From: Alphaproteobacteria bacterium
Lineage (GTDB): Bacteria > Pseudomonadota > Alphaproteobacteria > Caulobacterales > Hyphomonadaceae
Length of the DNA stretch: 64,000 nucleotides
Assembly (NCBI GenBank): GCA_009909065.1
Contig: JAAANZ010000057.1
Location: forward strand, 1 to 64,000
Direction of reading: 5' to 3'
Below the pieces are notes generated by a model. That model saw only the letters and a list, made by a program, of their open reading frames with translations. It was not told the DNA's origin and did no database searches. Below, one piece after another: positions 46,666-56,450 of the stretch (the stretch's first letter is position 1; each line of letters begins with the position of its first letter). The translations under genes were made by a program, and so were the position numbers.

Positions 46666-49632
46666 TTACCAGGACTTGGACACGGTGACGCCGTAGGTCG
46701 CTGGCTCGTTCAGAAAGACATTGGTGAAAAGGCCGGAACTGTCATCGGTCAGATAGGCCCCGGTGATGACTTCCTCATCGGTCACGTTCTTGCCGAAGGC
46801 CCTGACCGACCATCCATTACCCGGATTGGCGAGTTCAACCATCAGATTGACATTGTCCCAGCTTTCAAGCTGATCGCGCGGCGTGTTCCAGATCCGGGAG
46901 AAGGCATCGGCCTGGTAGTAATAGTCCCCGCGCACGCGCAGGTCCCATTCACCGGCCAGCAAGCCTTCCCAGGTATATTCGGCGCCAAAGCTGAAGGTCG
47001 TGTCCGGAGTTCCGGGCAACGCGTTACCATCGAGATCGACCGCATCGCCGTCGAAGGGCTCCAGCGCCGTCGCCGTCTGTGTGTCACCATTGATATCGGT
47101 GTAGCTGACCGTCACGCCGTCAAGATTAAATGCGCCTTCCAGCCCCTGGAATGCGCCCGAGCACAGGCCCAGCGTATCGCCCGGATTGGCAGCTCCGGCC
47201 TGAATCGCACCAAGGACCGTCGCATAGCCTTGCGCCGAGACGACGCAATTGGTGGCATTTTCGAAGTTCTTGAGAACGACGAGATCATCGCGTCCATTGG
47301 TCCGGTCGAGCACATCGACACCGAATGTATCGACCACTTCGGCTTCAAGCAGGCCGAGATTGGCATTGATCACCAGCGTCGAGGTCGGGTTCCAGACCGT
47401 CTCGAATTCGAGGCCCTGGATCTCGGCATCGACATTGAAGTTGGCCGATGACCGGTTGACGATCTGGCTGATCTGGTAACCGTCATACTCATACAGGAAG
47501 CCGGTCGCATTGAGCTGAAGCGCTCCATTCGCCACGGTGTTCTTGGTGCCGAGTTCATACGCATCGATGAATTCCGGCTCGAAGAATTGCGGGAAGGCGC
47601 CCGGATTGTCCGCCGGCTGTGGCGGGTTGATGCCGCCGCCCTTGTAGCCGCGTGAATAGAAGGCATAGATCAGCGTATCATCGGTAAAGCCGAAATCCGG
47701 GGTCCAGTCGAAGCCGGCCCGGCCGGTGACTTCCTCGAACTGCGCGTTAAAGGTGCCGTCTCCGCCGAGGTCATCGGCGACCGGATTGCCATCGGCATCG
47801 AGGACCGGCGCGAATTCCAGCGGATTGGGCCGGGCCGCATCGGGCACCGCCAGGAAGGTCGGCAGATTACCCACTTCTTTCTGGTCGTCGGTGTAGCGAA
47901 GGCCGAGCGTGAACTGCAGCGTGTCGGTCACATCGAAATAGCCTTCGCCGAAGACCGCGAAACTGTCGAGCGTGTAGGGCGTGAGAGTGCGGAAATAGTT
48001 CCGTCCCGTGCCTTCCAGATTATCGAGCGGCGTGTCACCCGCATTGGCCGGATCGGCAATCGAGAAAGGCGCAGTTCCACCCGCCGCGACAGCCGCCGCA
48101 TTGTTCGCCTGGATGAAGGCGGAGCCAGTATTGAACAACACATAATAATTGTTGATTTGGTTGGCCGGATTCTGGTCGATTTCATAGTCGATCTTGATGG
48201 CACCGACATTGAAATTGAACGGGCCGGCGAAATCCGACTGCAGGCGAAGCTCATGGGTCGTTGATTCGGTCACCACGCCGGAAATATCGGTTTGCACCAG
48301 GGTGCTCGCCTGGCCAAGTTGCGGGTCGCTGACCACGCCGCCCGGGAACAGCGTCGGATAGGCAGCCGCGATGAGGGGCGCGGTTGGGCCATTGAGTGCG
48401 ATGAACGGGCCGGGCGTTTCGTTGAACTCGAATACGGGCGCGACTTCGTTATAGTCTTCCTGGGAGGTGTTCTCGCGCTCGTTGTAGCTGCCCAGATAAG
48501 TCACCGTCAGCGCATCGGTGACATCATACTCTCCCCGCCACATCAGGAAATTCTGTTCGGTCTCGAAGGTCGGGTCGATCACGCTTTCGATCTTGCGCAG
48601 GTCGGGATTGTAGGCGGCCGGCTCATTGACGTTGAACAGGTTCCCATTCTCGTCGATGTTACCCGTCAGGCCGGAAAGCAGGCCGAAGACACCCGCGCCG
48701 AGCGTCGATGTGCTGTTGATGCCCTCCAGCGAGGCGGGATCATTCACGGGCGCATCGACACAGCCCTGGGACGTGATGATCTGGTCGAAGGCCGAGATCG
48801 GAATGCCCTGAAAGGATGTGTCTGTGGGGTCGGTCGCGCAGAATTGCTTGCCCGAACGCAGGCGCGAATCATCCTCATTGAAATGCTCGAACATGAGCAG
48901 CCCGCGCAGCCTGTTCGTCGGCTCCCAGGCGAATGACCCGCGAAGCCCGTACAGCTCCCGGTCATCAACATCATTCCCGGTCGTGATATTGTCCACGAAA
49001 CCATCACGCGAGAGATAGGAGCCGGCCAGTCGCAGCGCGGCGGTCTCTCCGACCGGCAGGTTCACCATGCCGCGGGTCTTGATCGTATTGTAATTGCCGT
49101 AGGTCACGCTCGCATCGGCCTGGAATTCCTCCAGCACCGGCTTGGCCGTGATGACATTGACGACACCGCCCGTCGCATTGCGCCCGTAAAGTGTGCCCTG
49201 AGGTCCGCGCAGTGTCTCGACCCGCTCGACATCGAAGAACTCGGCTTCAAAGAGCGAGTTCGATGTCAGCGGCACATCATTGAGATGCACACCGACGCCG
49301 GCGTCCGCCGCGGTGGAGACAGCATCATTGCCAATACCCCGAATGCGGAAATTGAAGCCACTGAAATTCCCCTTGGTGAAATTCACATTGGGAATTGACT
49401 TGACCAGGTCCGGCCCGCCGACAAGCTGCTGGTCGTCCAGGGAGTCCTGGTCAAAGGCCGACACCGCAATCGGCACGTCCTGGATACTTTCTTCCTGTTT
49501 CTGGGTCGTAACCAGCACCGTGCCCAGCGTTTTCCTGTCTTCCTGCGCCTGTGCGGCCTGGCCAATGCCGGAAATGGCAAGGGCCGAGGCGCCGGCCAGA
49601 AGGACGGATTTCGAGTCCAGGGTCAATTTCAT
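46666..49632 (-). CDS. TonB-dependent receptor
   Basis: Signal peptide, VLVTTQKQEESIQDVPIAVSAFDQDSL plug, LRGPQGTLYGRNATGGVVNVITAKP, barrel end ATYGVTVSKSW. Confidence 0.95.
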   Translation of the reverse strand: MKLTLDSKSVLLAGASALAISGIGQAAQAQEDRKTLGTVLVTTQKQEESIQDVPIAVSAFDQDSLDDQQLVGGPDLVKSIPNVNFTKGNFSGFNFRIRGIGNDAVSTAADAGVGVHLNDVPLTSNSLFEAEFFDVERVETLRGPQGTLYGRNATGGVVNVITAKPVLEEFQADASVTYGNYNTIKTRGMVNLPVGETAALRLAGSYLSRDGFVDNITTGNDVDDRELYGLRGSFAWEPTNRLRGLLMFEHFNEDDSRLRSGKQFCATDPTDTSFQGIPISAFDQIITSQGCVDAPVNDPASLEGINSTSTLGAGVFGLLSGLTGNIDENGNLFNVNEPAAYNPDLRKIESVIDPTFETEQNFLMWRGEYDVTDALTVTYLGSYNERENTSQEDYNEVAPVFEFNETPGPFIALNGPTAPLIAAAYPTLFPGGVVSDPQLGQASTLVQTDISGVVTESTTHELRLQSDFAGPFNFNVGAIKIDYEIDQNPANQINNYYVLFNTGSAFIQANNAAAVAAGGTAPFSIADPANAGDTPLDNLEGTGRNYFRTLTPYTLDSFAVFGEGYFDVTDTLQFTLGLRYTDDQKEVGNLPTFLAVPDAARPNPLEFAPVLDADGNPVADDLGGDGTFNAQFEEVTGRAGFDWTPDFGFTDDTLIYAFYSRGYKGGGINPPQPADNPGAFPQFFEPEFIDAYELGTKNTVANGALQLNATGFLYEYDGYQISQIVNRSSANFNVDAEIQGLEFETVWNPTSTLVINANLGLLEAEVVDTFGVDVLDRTNGRDDLVVLKNFENATNCVVSAQGYATVLGAIQAGAANPGDTLGLCSGAFQGLEGAFNLDGVTVSYTDINGDTQTATALEPFDGDAVDLDGNALPGTPDTTFSFGAEYTWEGLLAGEWDLRVRGDYYYQADAFSRIWNTPRDQLESWDNVNLMVELANPGNGWSVRAFGKNVTDEEVITGAYLTDDSSGLFTNVFLNEPATYGVTVSKSW

Positions 49633-49914
49633 GGGGCTTACTCCTCCCGTTCCGCGCGCTGAACAGACTTCGGTTCGCTTGCGGATTTTTGCGTTTCCTC
49701 AACCGGGCCTTCCCTGTTTTCCGGACGGGAAGTGCCTCGTATCCATGACAGCTTCGGGGGCGACATTTTGTCAAGCGGCTTCTCTCATTATAGTCGGCTC
49801 GCATGACAGGCGTGTCATAAATGTGACGCTTTCCGGTTCGGCGCGGCGCCGATTTGCGCCGTCAGGAAGGGGTTTGCGCTTCCGGCCGGCCGGCGGGCCT
49901 GCTAGACAGCCCGC

Positions 49915-50625
49915 ATGACTGACCAGGCCAGCAAAGCGCTCGTCCTGTTTTCCGGCGGGCAGGATTCGACCGTATGCCTCGCCTGGGCCTTGTCGCGATT
50001 CGATCATGTCGAGACGGTCGGCTTCGACTATGGCCAGCGCCACCGGATCGAGCTTGACTGCCGCGAGAAGATCCGCGCCCATATCGCGGGCGGATTTGCC
50101 AACTGGGCCGGGCGGCTCGGCCCGGATCACCTGCTCGACGCCGGCGGGCTGCGCGAGGTCGGCGAGACCGCGATGACCCATGAGACCGAGATCGAGATGA
50201 CGGCGGCCGGCCTGCCCTCGACCTTCGTGCCGGGTCGCAACCTTATATTCATCGTTCTCGCCGGCGCGTTGGCCTATCGCCGCGCGGTCCCGAACCTGGT
50301 CGGCGGGATGTGCGAGACCGATTATTCCGGCTATCCCGACTGCCGGCGCGAGACGCTGGACGCACAGATGCGGGCGCTTTTTCTCGGCATGGAATATCCG
50401 CTGCGCCTGCACACGCCGCTCATGGAACTCGACAAGGCGGCGACCTGGGCGCTGGGCGAGAAGCTGGGCGGCGAGGCCCTCACCCAGCTTGTCATCGAGG
50501 ACACACATACCTGTTATCGCGGCGACCATGACACGCGCCATGATTGGGGCTATGGCTGCGCGGCCTGCCCGGCCTGCGAGCTGCGCGCGCGCGGCTGGCA
50601 GCGCTGGAAGAAAGGGCTCGCATGA
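49915..50625 (+). CDS. queC: 7-cyano-7-deazaguanine synthase
   Basis: [39 protein letters not shown]...[31 protein letters not shown]. Confidence 0.97.
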   Translation: MTDQASKALVLFSGGQDSTVCLAWALSRFDHVETVGFDYGQRHRIELDCREKIRAHIAGGFANWAGRLGPDHLLDAGGLREVGETAMTHETEIEMTAAGLPSTFVPGRNLIFIVLAGALAYRRAVPNLVGGMCETDYSGYPDCRRETLDAQMRALFLGMEYPLRLHTPLMELDKAATWALGEKLGGEALTQLVIEDTHTCYRGDHDTRHDWGYGCAACPACELRARGWQRWKKGLA

Positions 50626-51266
50626 GCCGCATCTATTCGGTCAAGGAAGCCTATCCGACGCTTCAGGGCGAGGGGGCGCAGACAGGGCGCGCGGCCGTTT
50701 TCCTGCGCTTTGCCGGCTGCAATCTCTGGTCGGGGCGCGAACAGGACCGCGCCCGCGCCGTCTGCCAGTTCTGCGACACGGATTTCGTCGGCGTTGATGG
50801 CGAGAATGGCGGCCGGTTCGACAGCCCCGACCGCCTCGCCGCACATTTGGAAGGGCTCTGGAAGGGCGCGAGCGGACAGCCATATGTCATCTGCACGGGC
50901 GGGGAACCCCTGCTCCAGCTCGACGCGCCCCTGATTGCCGCTTTGAAGACCGCCGGTTTCGAAGTGGGCGTCGAAACCAATGGCACGATCGCCGCGCCCG
51001 ACGGGCTCGACTGGATCTGCGTGAGCCCGAAGGCCAATGCGCCGCTCATCCAGCGAGAGGGGCATGAGCTCAAGCTTGTCTATCCGCAGGCCGAGGCCGA
51101 GGCACAGCCGGAATGTTTCGCGGCGCTGGACTTTCGCCACTTTTTCCTGCAACCGATGGACGGTCCCGATATTGAACGAAACACCGCCGCCGCGGCGGCG
51201 TATTGCCAGAAGTATCCTCAATGGCGACTGAGCTTGCAGACCCACAAACTGATCGGCCTTCCATGA
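50622..51266 (+). CDS. queE: 7-carboxy-7-deazaguanine synthase (radical SAM)
   Basis: [34 protein letters not shown]...[10 protein letters not shown]...[20 protein letters not shown] overlap with queC. Confidence 0.96.
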   Translation: MSRIYSVKEAYPTLQGEGAQTGRAAVFLRFAGCNLWSGREQDRARAVCQFCDTDFVGVDGENGGRFDSPDRLAAHLEGLWKGASGQPYVICTGGEPLLQLDAPLIAALKTAGFEVGVETNGTIAAPDGLDWICVSPKANAPLIQREGHELKLVYPQAEAEAQPECFAALDFRHFFLQPMDGPDIERNTAAAAAYCQKYPQWRLSLQTHKLIGLP

Positions 51267-51649
51267 GCCTGGACGGCGCGCGGTTCCGCATATCCAAGGC
51301 GGTCACCTTCGAGGCCGCGCATTTCATGGGCGCCAAGCCCGAGGGCCATCCCTATCGCAACCTGCATGGTCATTCCTTCCGGCTGGAAGCGAGCGTGGCT
51401 GGCCACGTGCGCGCCGGCGAGGAATGGGTGGAGGATTATTCCGCGCTGACATCGGCCCTGGAAGCGCTCGCCGGCGAGCTCGACCATCGCCTGCTCAACG
51501 AGATCGAAGGGCTGGAGGTGCCGACCCTGGAACGGCTCGCCTTCTGGGCTGCGGGCCGGCTGAAGGCGGATCTTCCCGGCCTCAGCGCTGTCACGCTGGA
51601 GCGCCCGAGCCTGTCGGAACGCTGCACGCTGGAACTCGACGGATCCTGA
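51263..51649 (+). CDS. queD: 6-carboxy-5,6,7,8-tetrahydropterin synthase
   Basis: FRISKAVTFEAAHFMGAKPEGHPYRNLHGHSFRLEASVAG...LDHRLLNEIEGLEVPTLERLAFW; ATGA overlap with queE. Confidence 0.96.
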   Translation: MSLDGARFRISKAVTFEAAHFMGAKPEGHPYRNLHGHSFRLEASVAGHVRAGEEWVEDYSALTSALEALAGELDHRLLNEIEGLEVPTLERLAFWAAGRLKADLPGLSAVTLERPSLSERCTLELDGS

Positions 51650-51662
51650 GGGAGAATATCCC

Positions 51663-51905
51663 ATGCGCCTTTCAACCCGTTTGCGCGTCGCCATGTCCAT
51701 CCTGGCCCTGCCGGTCGGGCTCGGCGGCTGCGTAGTCGGCACGGCGGTCGGCGTGGCCGGCGAGGCCGCCGAGGGCGCGGTCAACATCACCGGCGACGTT
51801 GCGGAGGGCGCGGTCAAGACGACGGGCGCCGTGGCCGGCGCTGTCACCCCCGGCGGGAGCGAGCCGGATGTCGAGGACGCCGACAAGGACCGGGAAGAAG
51901 AGTGA
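51663..51905 (+). CDS. Small putative lipoprotein
   Basis: Lipobox LALPVGLGGC; repetitive G/A/V-rich EGAVNITGDVAEGAVKTTGAVAGAV. Confidence 0.65.
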   Translation: MRLSTRLRVAMSILALPVGLGGCVVGTAVGVAGEAAEGAVNITGDVAEGAVKTTGAVAGAVTPGGSEPDVEDADKDREEE

Positions 51906-52005
51906 CACAAGGCGCGATCACATCTGCATGATCGTGAGGGCGGGCTCTGGAACACACCCCTCGTCCGGCGTATTGTTAACTCAACCCGCAACGAAGGTTG
52001 AGATC

Positions 52006-52494
52006 ATGACCCGGCTTTATGCACTCCTGTTCGGCACGGCGCTCGTGGCGGCGCCCATGGCCGTCGCCGCCGAAATCAATATCAGCTATTCCGATGAGTT
52101 CGCCGAAACGCTCGAAGAGGATTACGGCATGCGCGAGGGCGAACGGCTCATGGAAACCGTGCGCAAGGATCTTGAACAGGCCCTCGAGCGCCAGGGCGTG
52201 GATGTCGCGCAGATCGATGTGACTATCAATGACGCCAAACCGAACCGGCCGACCCTGCAGCAGGTCAGCGACCAGCCGGGCCTCGACATGTTCCGCTCAA
52301 TCTCGATCGGCGGCATGGACCTGACGGCCATGGCCTATGATGGTGAGGGAAATCTCGTCGCCGAAGTCCAGTATGACTGGTATGAGAACAATATCCGCGA
52401 CGTGATCGGCGCCAGCACCTGGTGGGATGCCGGGCGCGCCTCGGACCGTTTTTCCCGGCGACTGGCCAAGCAGCTGCCCGGCGCGGCAAGCTGA
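52006..52494 (+). CDS. Secreted hypothetical protein (DUF)
   Basis: Signal peptide MTRLYALLFGTALVAAPMAVAAE; start trimmed to 52006. Confidence 0.65.
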   Translation: MTRLYALLFGTALVAAPMAVAAEINISYSDEFAETLEEDYGMREGERLMETVRKDLEQALERQGVDVAQIDVTINDAKPNRPTLQQVSDQPGLDMFRSISIGGMDLTAMAYDGEGNLVAEVQYDWYENNIRDVIGASTWWDAGRASDRFSRRLAKQLPGAAS

Positions 52495-52522
52495 GGGGCG
52501 TCTCGCGCCGGACAGCGGGCCG

Positions 52523-54046
52523 CTACTCGGCCGCGACGGCGTCGGGCGCTGCCCGCTCCTCATCCTGGCCGGATGCGCCCGCGCCCGGATTCGAGAACAC
52601 CATCACACCGTCATCGAGATCGCGCGAACGGAAGAGCTTCTTTTCGCGCTTGTAGTCCTGCGGATTGATCCACGGCACCCGGTCGCCCTGTCTCGGCATC
52701 AGGGGCATGGCGCGCTGCATGTATCCGGCCGGAAAGCCCTCGATACAGTCGCGGGCGGGCATGTCGCGGTCTTCCTCGCGAAGCTTGGGCGTGGCCTGGC
52801 GCATCCCGGTTTCATCCATGTGATTGATCATCCGGCAGGCATATTCGGCCACGAGGTCGGCGCGCAGCGTCCACGAGGCATTGATATAGCCGAATGTCGA
52901 GATGAGGTTGGGCACGCCGGAATATCCCATTCCGAGATAGGTGAAAGTCTGCGAGAAATCGACCGCTTCGCCATCGACCACGAAATCGGCCTCACCGAGC
53001 ACGACGAGTTTCAGGCCGGTTGCCGTGATGATGACATCGGCCTCGAGATGCTCTCCGGATTCCAGCTTAATCCCGGTCTCTGTGAAACGCGCGATATGGT
53101 CTGTGACCACGGAGGCCGAGCCATTATTGATGGCTTCATATAGATCGCCGTTCGGGATGAGACAAAGGCGCTGGTCCCAGGGATTGTAGGGCGGGGTGAA
53201 ATGCGTCTCGACCATGTCCTCGCCTAGCGCCTCTTTCGCCATGCCAAGCAGGCGTTCCTTCGCCTTTTCCGGCTTCTTCCGGGTCTGCTTGTAGAAAAAG
53301 GACTGAAAGCCGACATTCTTCGCGCGGGTAATGTCATAGGCCCAGCTGTCGGGCAGGACCCGGCGCAGATTATTGGCAATCACATCCTGGTCGGGGCGCG
53401 CGACAACATAGGTCGGCGTGCGCTGCAGCATGGTGACATGGCCCGCCTCATCGGCCATGGCGGGCACCAGTGTCATCGCTGTCGCGCCGGATCCGATCAC
53501 GACCACCTTCTGGTCCTTGTAGTCGAGATCCTCGGGCCATAATTGCGGATGCACGATCCGGCCCCTGAAATCCGCTTCGCCGGGAAACTCCGGCTTGTGG
53601 CCTTCGCGATAGCTGTAATAGCCCGCACACATGAGCAGCATGTTGCAGGTCACGGTGACCTCTTCGCCTGTGTCGGAGCGGGTCGCGGTGACATGCCAGG
53701 CCGCATCGTCGCTCTTCCATTCGGCCCGGGTCATGGTGTGGGAAAAGCGGATATGCCGGTCGATCCCGGCCTCTTCGGCGGTCTCACGCACATATTCGCG
53801 GATCGAGGGACCGTCCGCGATGGCCTTGGCGTCGGTCCAGGGTTTGAAACTGTATCCCAGCGTGTGCATGTCGCTGTCGGAGCGGATACCGGGATAGCGG
53901 AACAGATCCCATGTCCCGCCGATCGCCTCGCGCCGTTCGAGGATCGCATAGGTCTTGCCGGGGCATTTGTCCTGCAGGTGCCAGGCTGCGCCGATCCCGG
54001 ACAGGCCGGCCCCGATGATCAGGACATCCACATCGGTATGGCTCAT
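52523..54046 (-). CDS. Flavin-containing monooxygenase (Baeyer-Villiger-type)
   Basis: VLIIGAGLSGIGAAWHLQDKCPGKTYAILERREAIGGTWDLFRYPGIRSDSDMHTLGYSF; second Rossmann VVVIGSGATAMTL. Confidence 0.94.
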   Translation of the reverse strand: MSHTDVDVLIIGAGLSGIGAAWHLQDKCPGKTYAILERREAIGGTWDLFRYPGIRSDSDMHTLGYSFKPWTDAKAIADGPSIREYVRETAEEAGIDRHIRFSHTMTRAEWKSDDAAWHVTATRSDTGEEVTVTCNMLLMCAGYYSYREGHKPEFPGEADFRGRIVHPQLWPEDLDYKDQKVVVIGSGATAMTLVPAMADEAGHVTMLQRTPTYVVARPDQDVIANNLRRVLPDSWAYDITRAKNVGFQSFFYKQTRKKPEKAKERLLGMAKEALGEDMVETHFTPPYNPWDQRLCLIPNGDLYEAINNGSASVVTDHIARFTETGIKLESGEHLEADVIITATGLKLVVLGEADFVVDGEAVDFSQTFTYLGMGYSGVPNLISTFGYINASWTLRADLVAEYACRMINHMDETGMRQATPKLREEDRDMPARDCIEGFPAGYMQRAMPLMPRQGDRVPWINPQDYKREKKLFRSRDLDDGVMVFSNPGAGASGQDEERAAPDAVAAE

Positions 54047-54140
54047 GCGCTTATCCTCCCTTAGCGTGCTCATACGTTTACGTAAGCGTTAGCATGAAGC
54101 CGCCAAGGATGCACCCCGTCGCCAAGCCGCGGATTTTGCC

Positions 54141-55151
54141 ATGGATCAATACACCGCAACCCTCCCTCGGCCAGACTGGCCGGGAGTTCAGGATGCGGAG
54201 ACACGCGGCATGTCGAATACACCAGGCGGGGCAGACGATGAGAGCGCCTTCGCGCAGCTGATGGACAGGGTCAGCGGCCCGCCGCTTCGCACCGCCGTGA
54301 TCCATCCGTGCGACCCGCTCTCCCTCGGCGCGGCCATCGAGGCGCGGGAACGCGGCCTGCTCGACCCGGTCCTTGTCGGCCCCGAGGAGAAGATCCGCAG
54401 AACAGGCGAGGAACTTGGCGCAAGCCTTGACGGCTTCGACATTTCCCCGGCCCCGCACAGCCACGCCGCCGCAGAGCTGGGAGTGGAACTCGTCCGCAAG
54501 GGCGCCGCCCGAGCGCTGATGAAGGGCAAGCTGCACACCAATGAGGTCATGGCCGCCGCCGTCGACCGCCGGAAGGGCCTGCGCACCGAGCGGCGCATGA
54601 GCCATGTCTTCGTGCTGGAAACGCCGGCCTATCCCAAATGGCTGCTGGTCAGCGACGGCGCGATCAATATCCAGCCCGACCTCACCTGCAAGAAATCCAT
54701 CGTCCAGAATGCCATCGACCTCGCCCGCGCCATCGGCACCGACGCGCCGGCCGTGGCCATCCTGTCGGCGACCGAGGAAGTCGATCCGAATATCGCGTCC
54801 ACCATAGACGCCGCCGCGCTGTGCAAGATGGCCGACCGTGAACAGATCACCGGCGGCCGGGTGGATGGTCCGCTGGCATTCGACCTGGCCGTGAGCGCCG
54901 ACTCGGTGCGCGTCAAGGGGCTGAAATCGGATGTGGCCGGCCATGCCGACGTGCTCATCGTGCCCAATCTGGAAGCGGGCAACATGGTCGCCAAACAGCT
55001 CGATTATCTCGCCGGCGCCAGCGCGGCCGGGATCGTGCTCGGCGCCCGGGCTCCGATCATCCTGACCAGCCGCGCCGACAGCGTGGTCGAACGCCTCGCC
55101 TCCTGCGCGCTGGCCCGGCACCTGGTCACCTGGCAGGAGCGCGAGGCATGA
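54141..55151 (+). CDS. pta: Phosphate acetyl/butyryltransferase family protein
   Basis: GVELVRKGAARALMKGKLHTNEVMAAAVDRRKGLRTERRMSHVFVLETP; start may be 54210. Confidence 0.88.
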   Translation: MDQYTATLPRPDWPGVQDAETRGMSNTPGGADDESAFAQLMDRVSGPPLRTAVIHPCDPLSLGAAIEARERGLLDPVLVGPEEKIRRTGEELGASLDGFDISPAPHSHAAAELGVELVRKGAARALMKGKLHTNEVMAAAVDRRKGLRTERRMSHVFVLETPAYPKWLLVSDGAINIQPDLTCKKSIVQNAIDLARAIGTDAPAVAILSATEEVDPNIASTIDAAALCKMADREQITGGRVDGPLAFDLAVSADSVRVKGLKSDVAGHADVLIVPNLEAGNMVAKQLDYLAGASAAGIVLGARAPIILTSRADSVVERLASCALARHLVTWQEREA

Positions 55152-56341
55152 GCGTGCCGGCCATCCTGACCATCAATACCGGCTCGTCCAGCGTCAAGGT
55201 CTCGGTCCATTCCCTCGAGAATGGCGATGCCGCAGAGCGTATTGCCGAAGGGGCCATCACCGGCCTTCCCGCAGCGGCAAAGCCTGATATGCTCATCACC
55301 GGAAAGGACCGGTCGCGCGAGGCCGCCGCGGCCATAGCGACGGATGGCAAGAGCCCGCCACAGATGGTCGCGGCTCTGGCGAAATGGCTGGCAGGCGAAC
55401 TGGAACCTCATGAAATCGTCGCCGTCGGCCACCGCGTGGTTCATGGCGGGCGAATGCATGACGGCCCGTGCCGCGCCCGCGCCGACACGCTCAGGGCGCT
55501 CGAGAAGCTTGCCCCGCTCGCGCCGGCCCACCAGCCGCACAATCTCGCCGGGGTCGAGGCGATCGCCGCACTCTGGCCGGACACGCTCCAGTCGCTCTCC
55601 TTCGACACCGCGTTCCACCGCACCCAGCCGGCCATTGCCGAGGAATATGCCCTGCCCCGCGCCCTGACGGCCGAGGGAATCGTGCGCTACGGCTTTCACG
55701 GCCTGTCCTATCAGCATCTTTCGGACCGTCTTGGCGAGGTGTTTGACGGGCGCGCGCATGACAAGGTCATCGCCGCGCATCTGGGCTCCGGCGCCAGCCT
55801 CGCGGCGCTGAAGGGCGGGCGCTCCATCGCGACCAGTATGGGCCTGACCGCGCTTGACGGCCTGCCCATGTCGACGCGGTGCGGCGATCTCGATCCCGGC
55901 GTGGTGCTCCACCTGATCCAGGGTCGTGGAATGTCGCCGGCCGGGGTCAGCGACCTGCTCTACAGCCAGTCGGGCCTGAAGGGCGTCTCCGGGATCAGCG
56001 GCGATGTGCGCGAGCTGCTCCAAAGCGAAGCCCCCGAAGCCGCTGAGGCCCTTGCGCTTTACGCCTATCGGATCGCGCGGGAAATCGGCTCCCTGGCCGC
56101 CGCTCTGGAAGGCGTGGATGCCCTGATCTTCACCGCCGGCGTCGGGGAAAACGCGCCCGAAATCAGGTCTGGCGTCTGTTCGCGTCTGCGCTGGCTGGGT
56201 GCGCATCTGGATGAGGCCGCCAATCGCGAGAATGCCCCCCTGATTTCCTCGCCCTGCAGCCGGATTGCCGTGGCCGTCGTGCCCGCCGACGAGGAAATCA
56301 TCATCGCCCGCGAAACCGCCAGAATATACGCTCAGGCCTGA
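55148..56341 (+). CDS. ackA: Acetate (carboxylate) kinase
   Basis: ILTINTGSSSVKVSVHSL, AVGHRVVHGG, FDTAFHRTQP, AHLGSGASLAALKGGRSIATSMGLTALDGLPMSTRCGDLDPG. Confidence 0.93.
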   Translation: MSVPAILTINTGSSSVKVSVHSLENGDAAERIAEGAITGLPAAAKPDMLITGKDRSREAAAAIATDGKSPPQMVAALAKWLAGELEPHEIVAVGHRVVHGGRMHDGPCRARADTLRALEKLAPLAPAHQPHNLAGVEAIAALWPDTLQSLSFDTAFHRTQPAIAEEYALPRALTAEGIVRYGFHGLSYQHLSDRLGEVFDGRAHDKVIAAHLGSGASLAALKGGRSIATSMGLTALDGLPMSTRCGDLDPGVVLHLIQGRGMSPAGVSDLLYSQSGLKGVSGISGDVRELLQSEAPEAAEALALYAYRIAREIGSLAAALEGVDALIFTAGVGENAPEIRSGVCSRLRWLGAHLDEAANRENAPLISSPCSRIAVAVVPADEEIIIARETARIYAQA

Positions 56342-56450
56342 AACCGCGTCTGTTGATCGACTGTCAGGAGCCGTTGCCGCCCGGCCATCGTCTGATAGGA
56401 CCCTATGCGACGGCGCGTTCCAGAACATGACATGAACACCGGGGCTGAAA

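Noticed and set aside
49800-49914. preQ1 riboswitch upstream of queC
   Set aside because: No recognisable preQ1-I/II core sequence.
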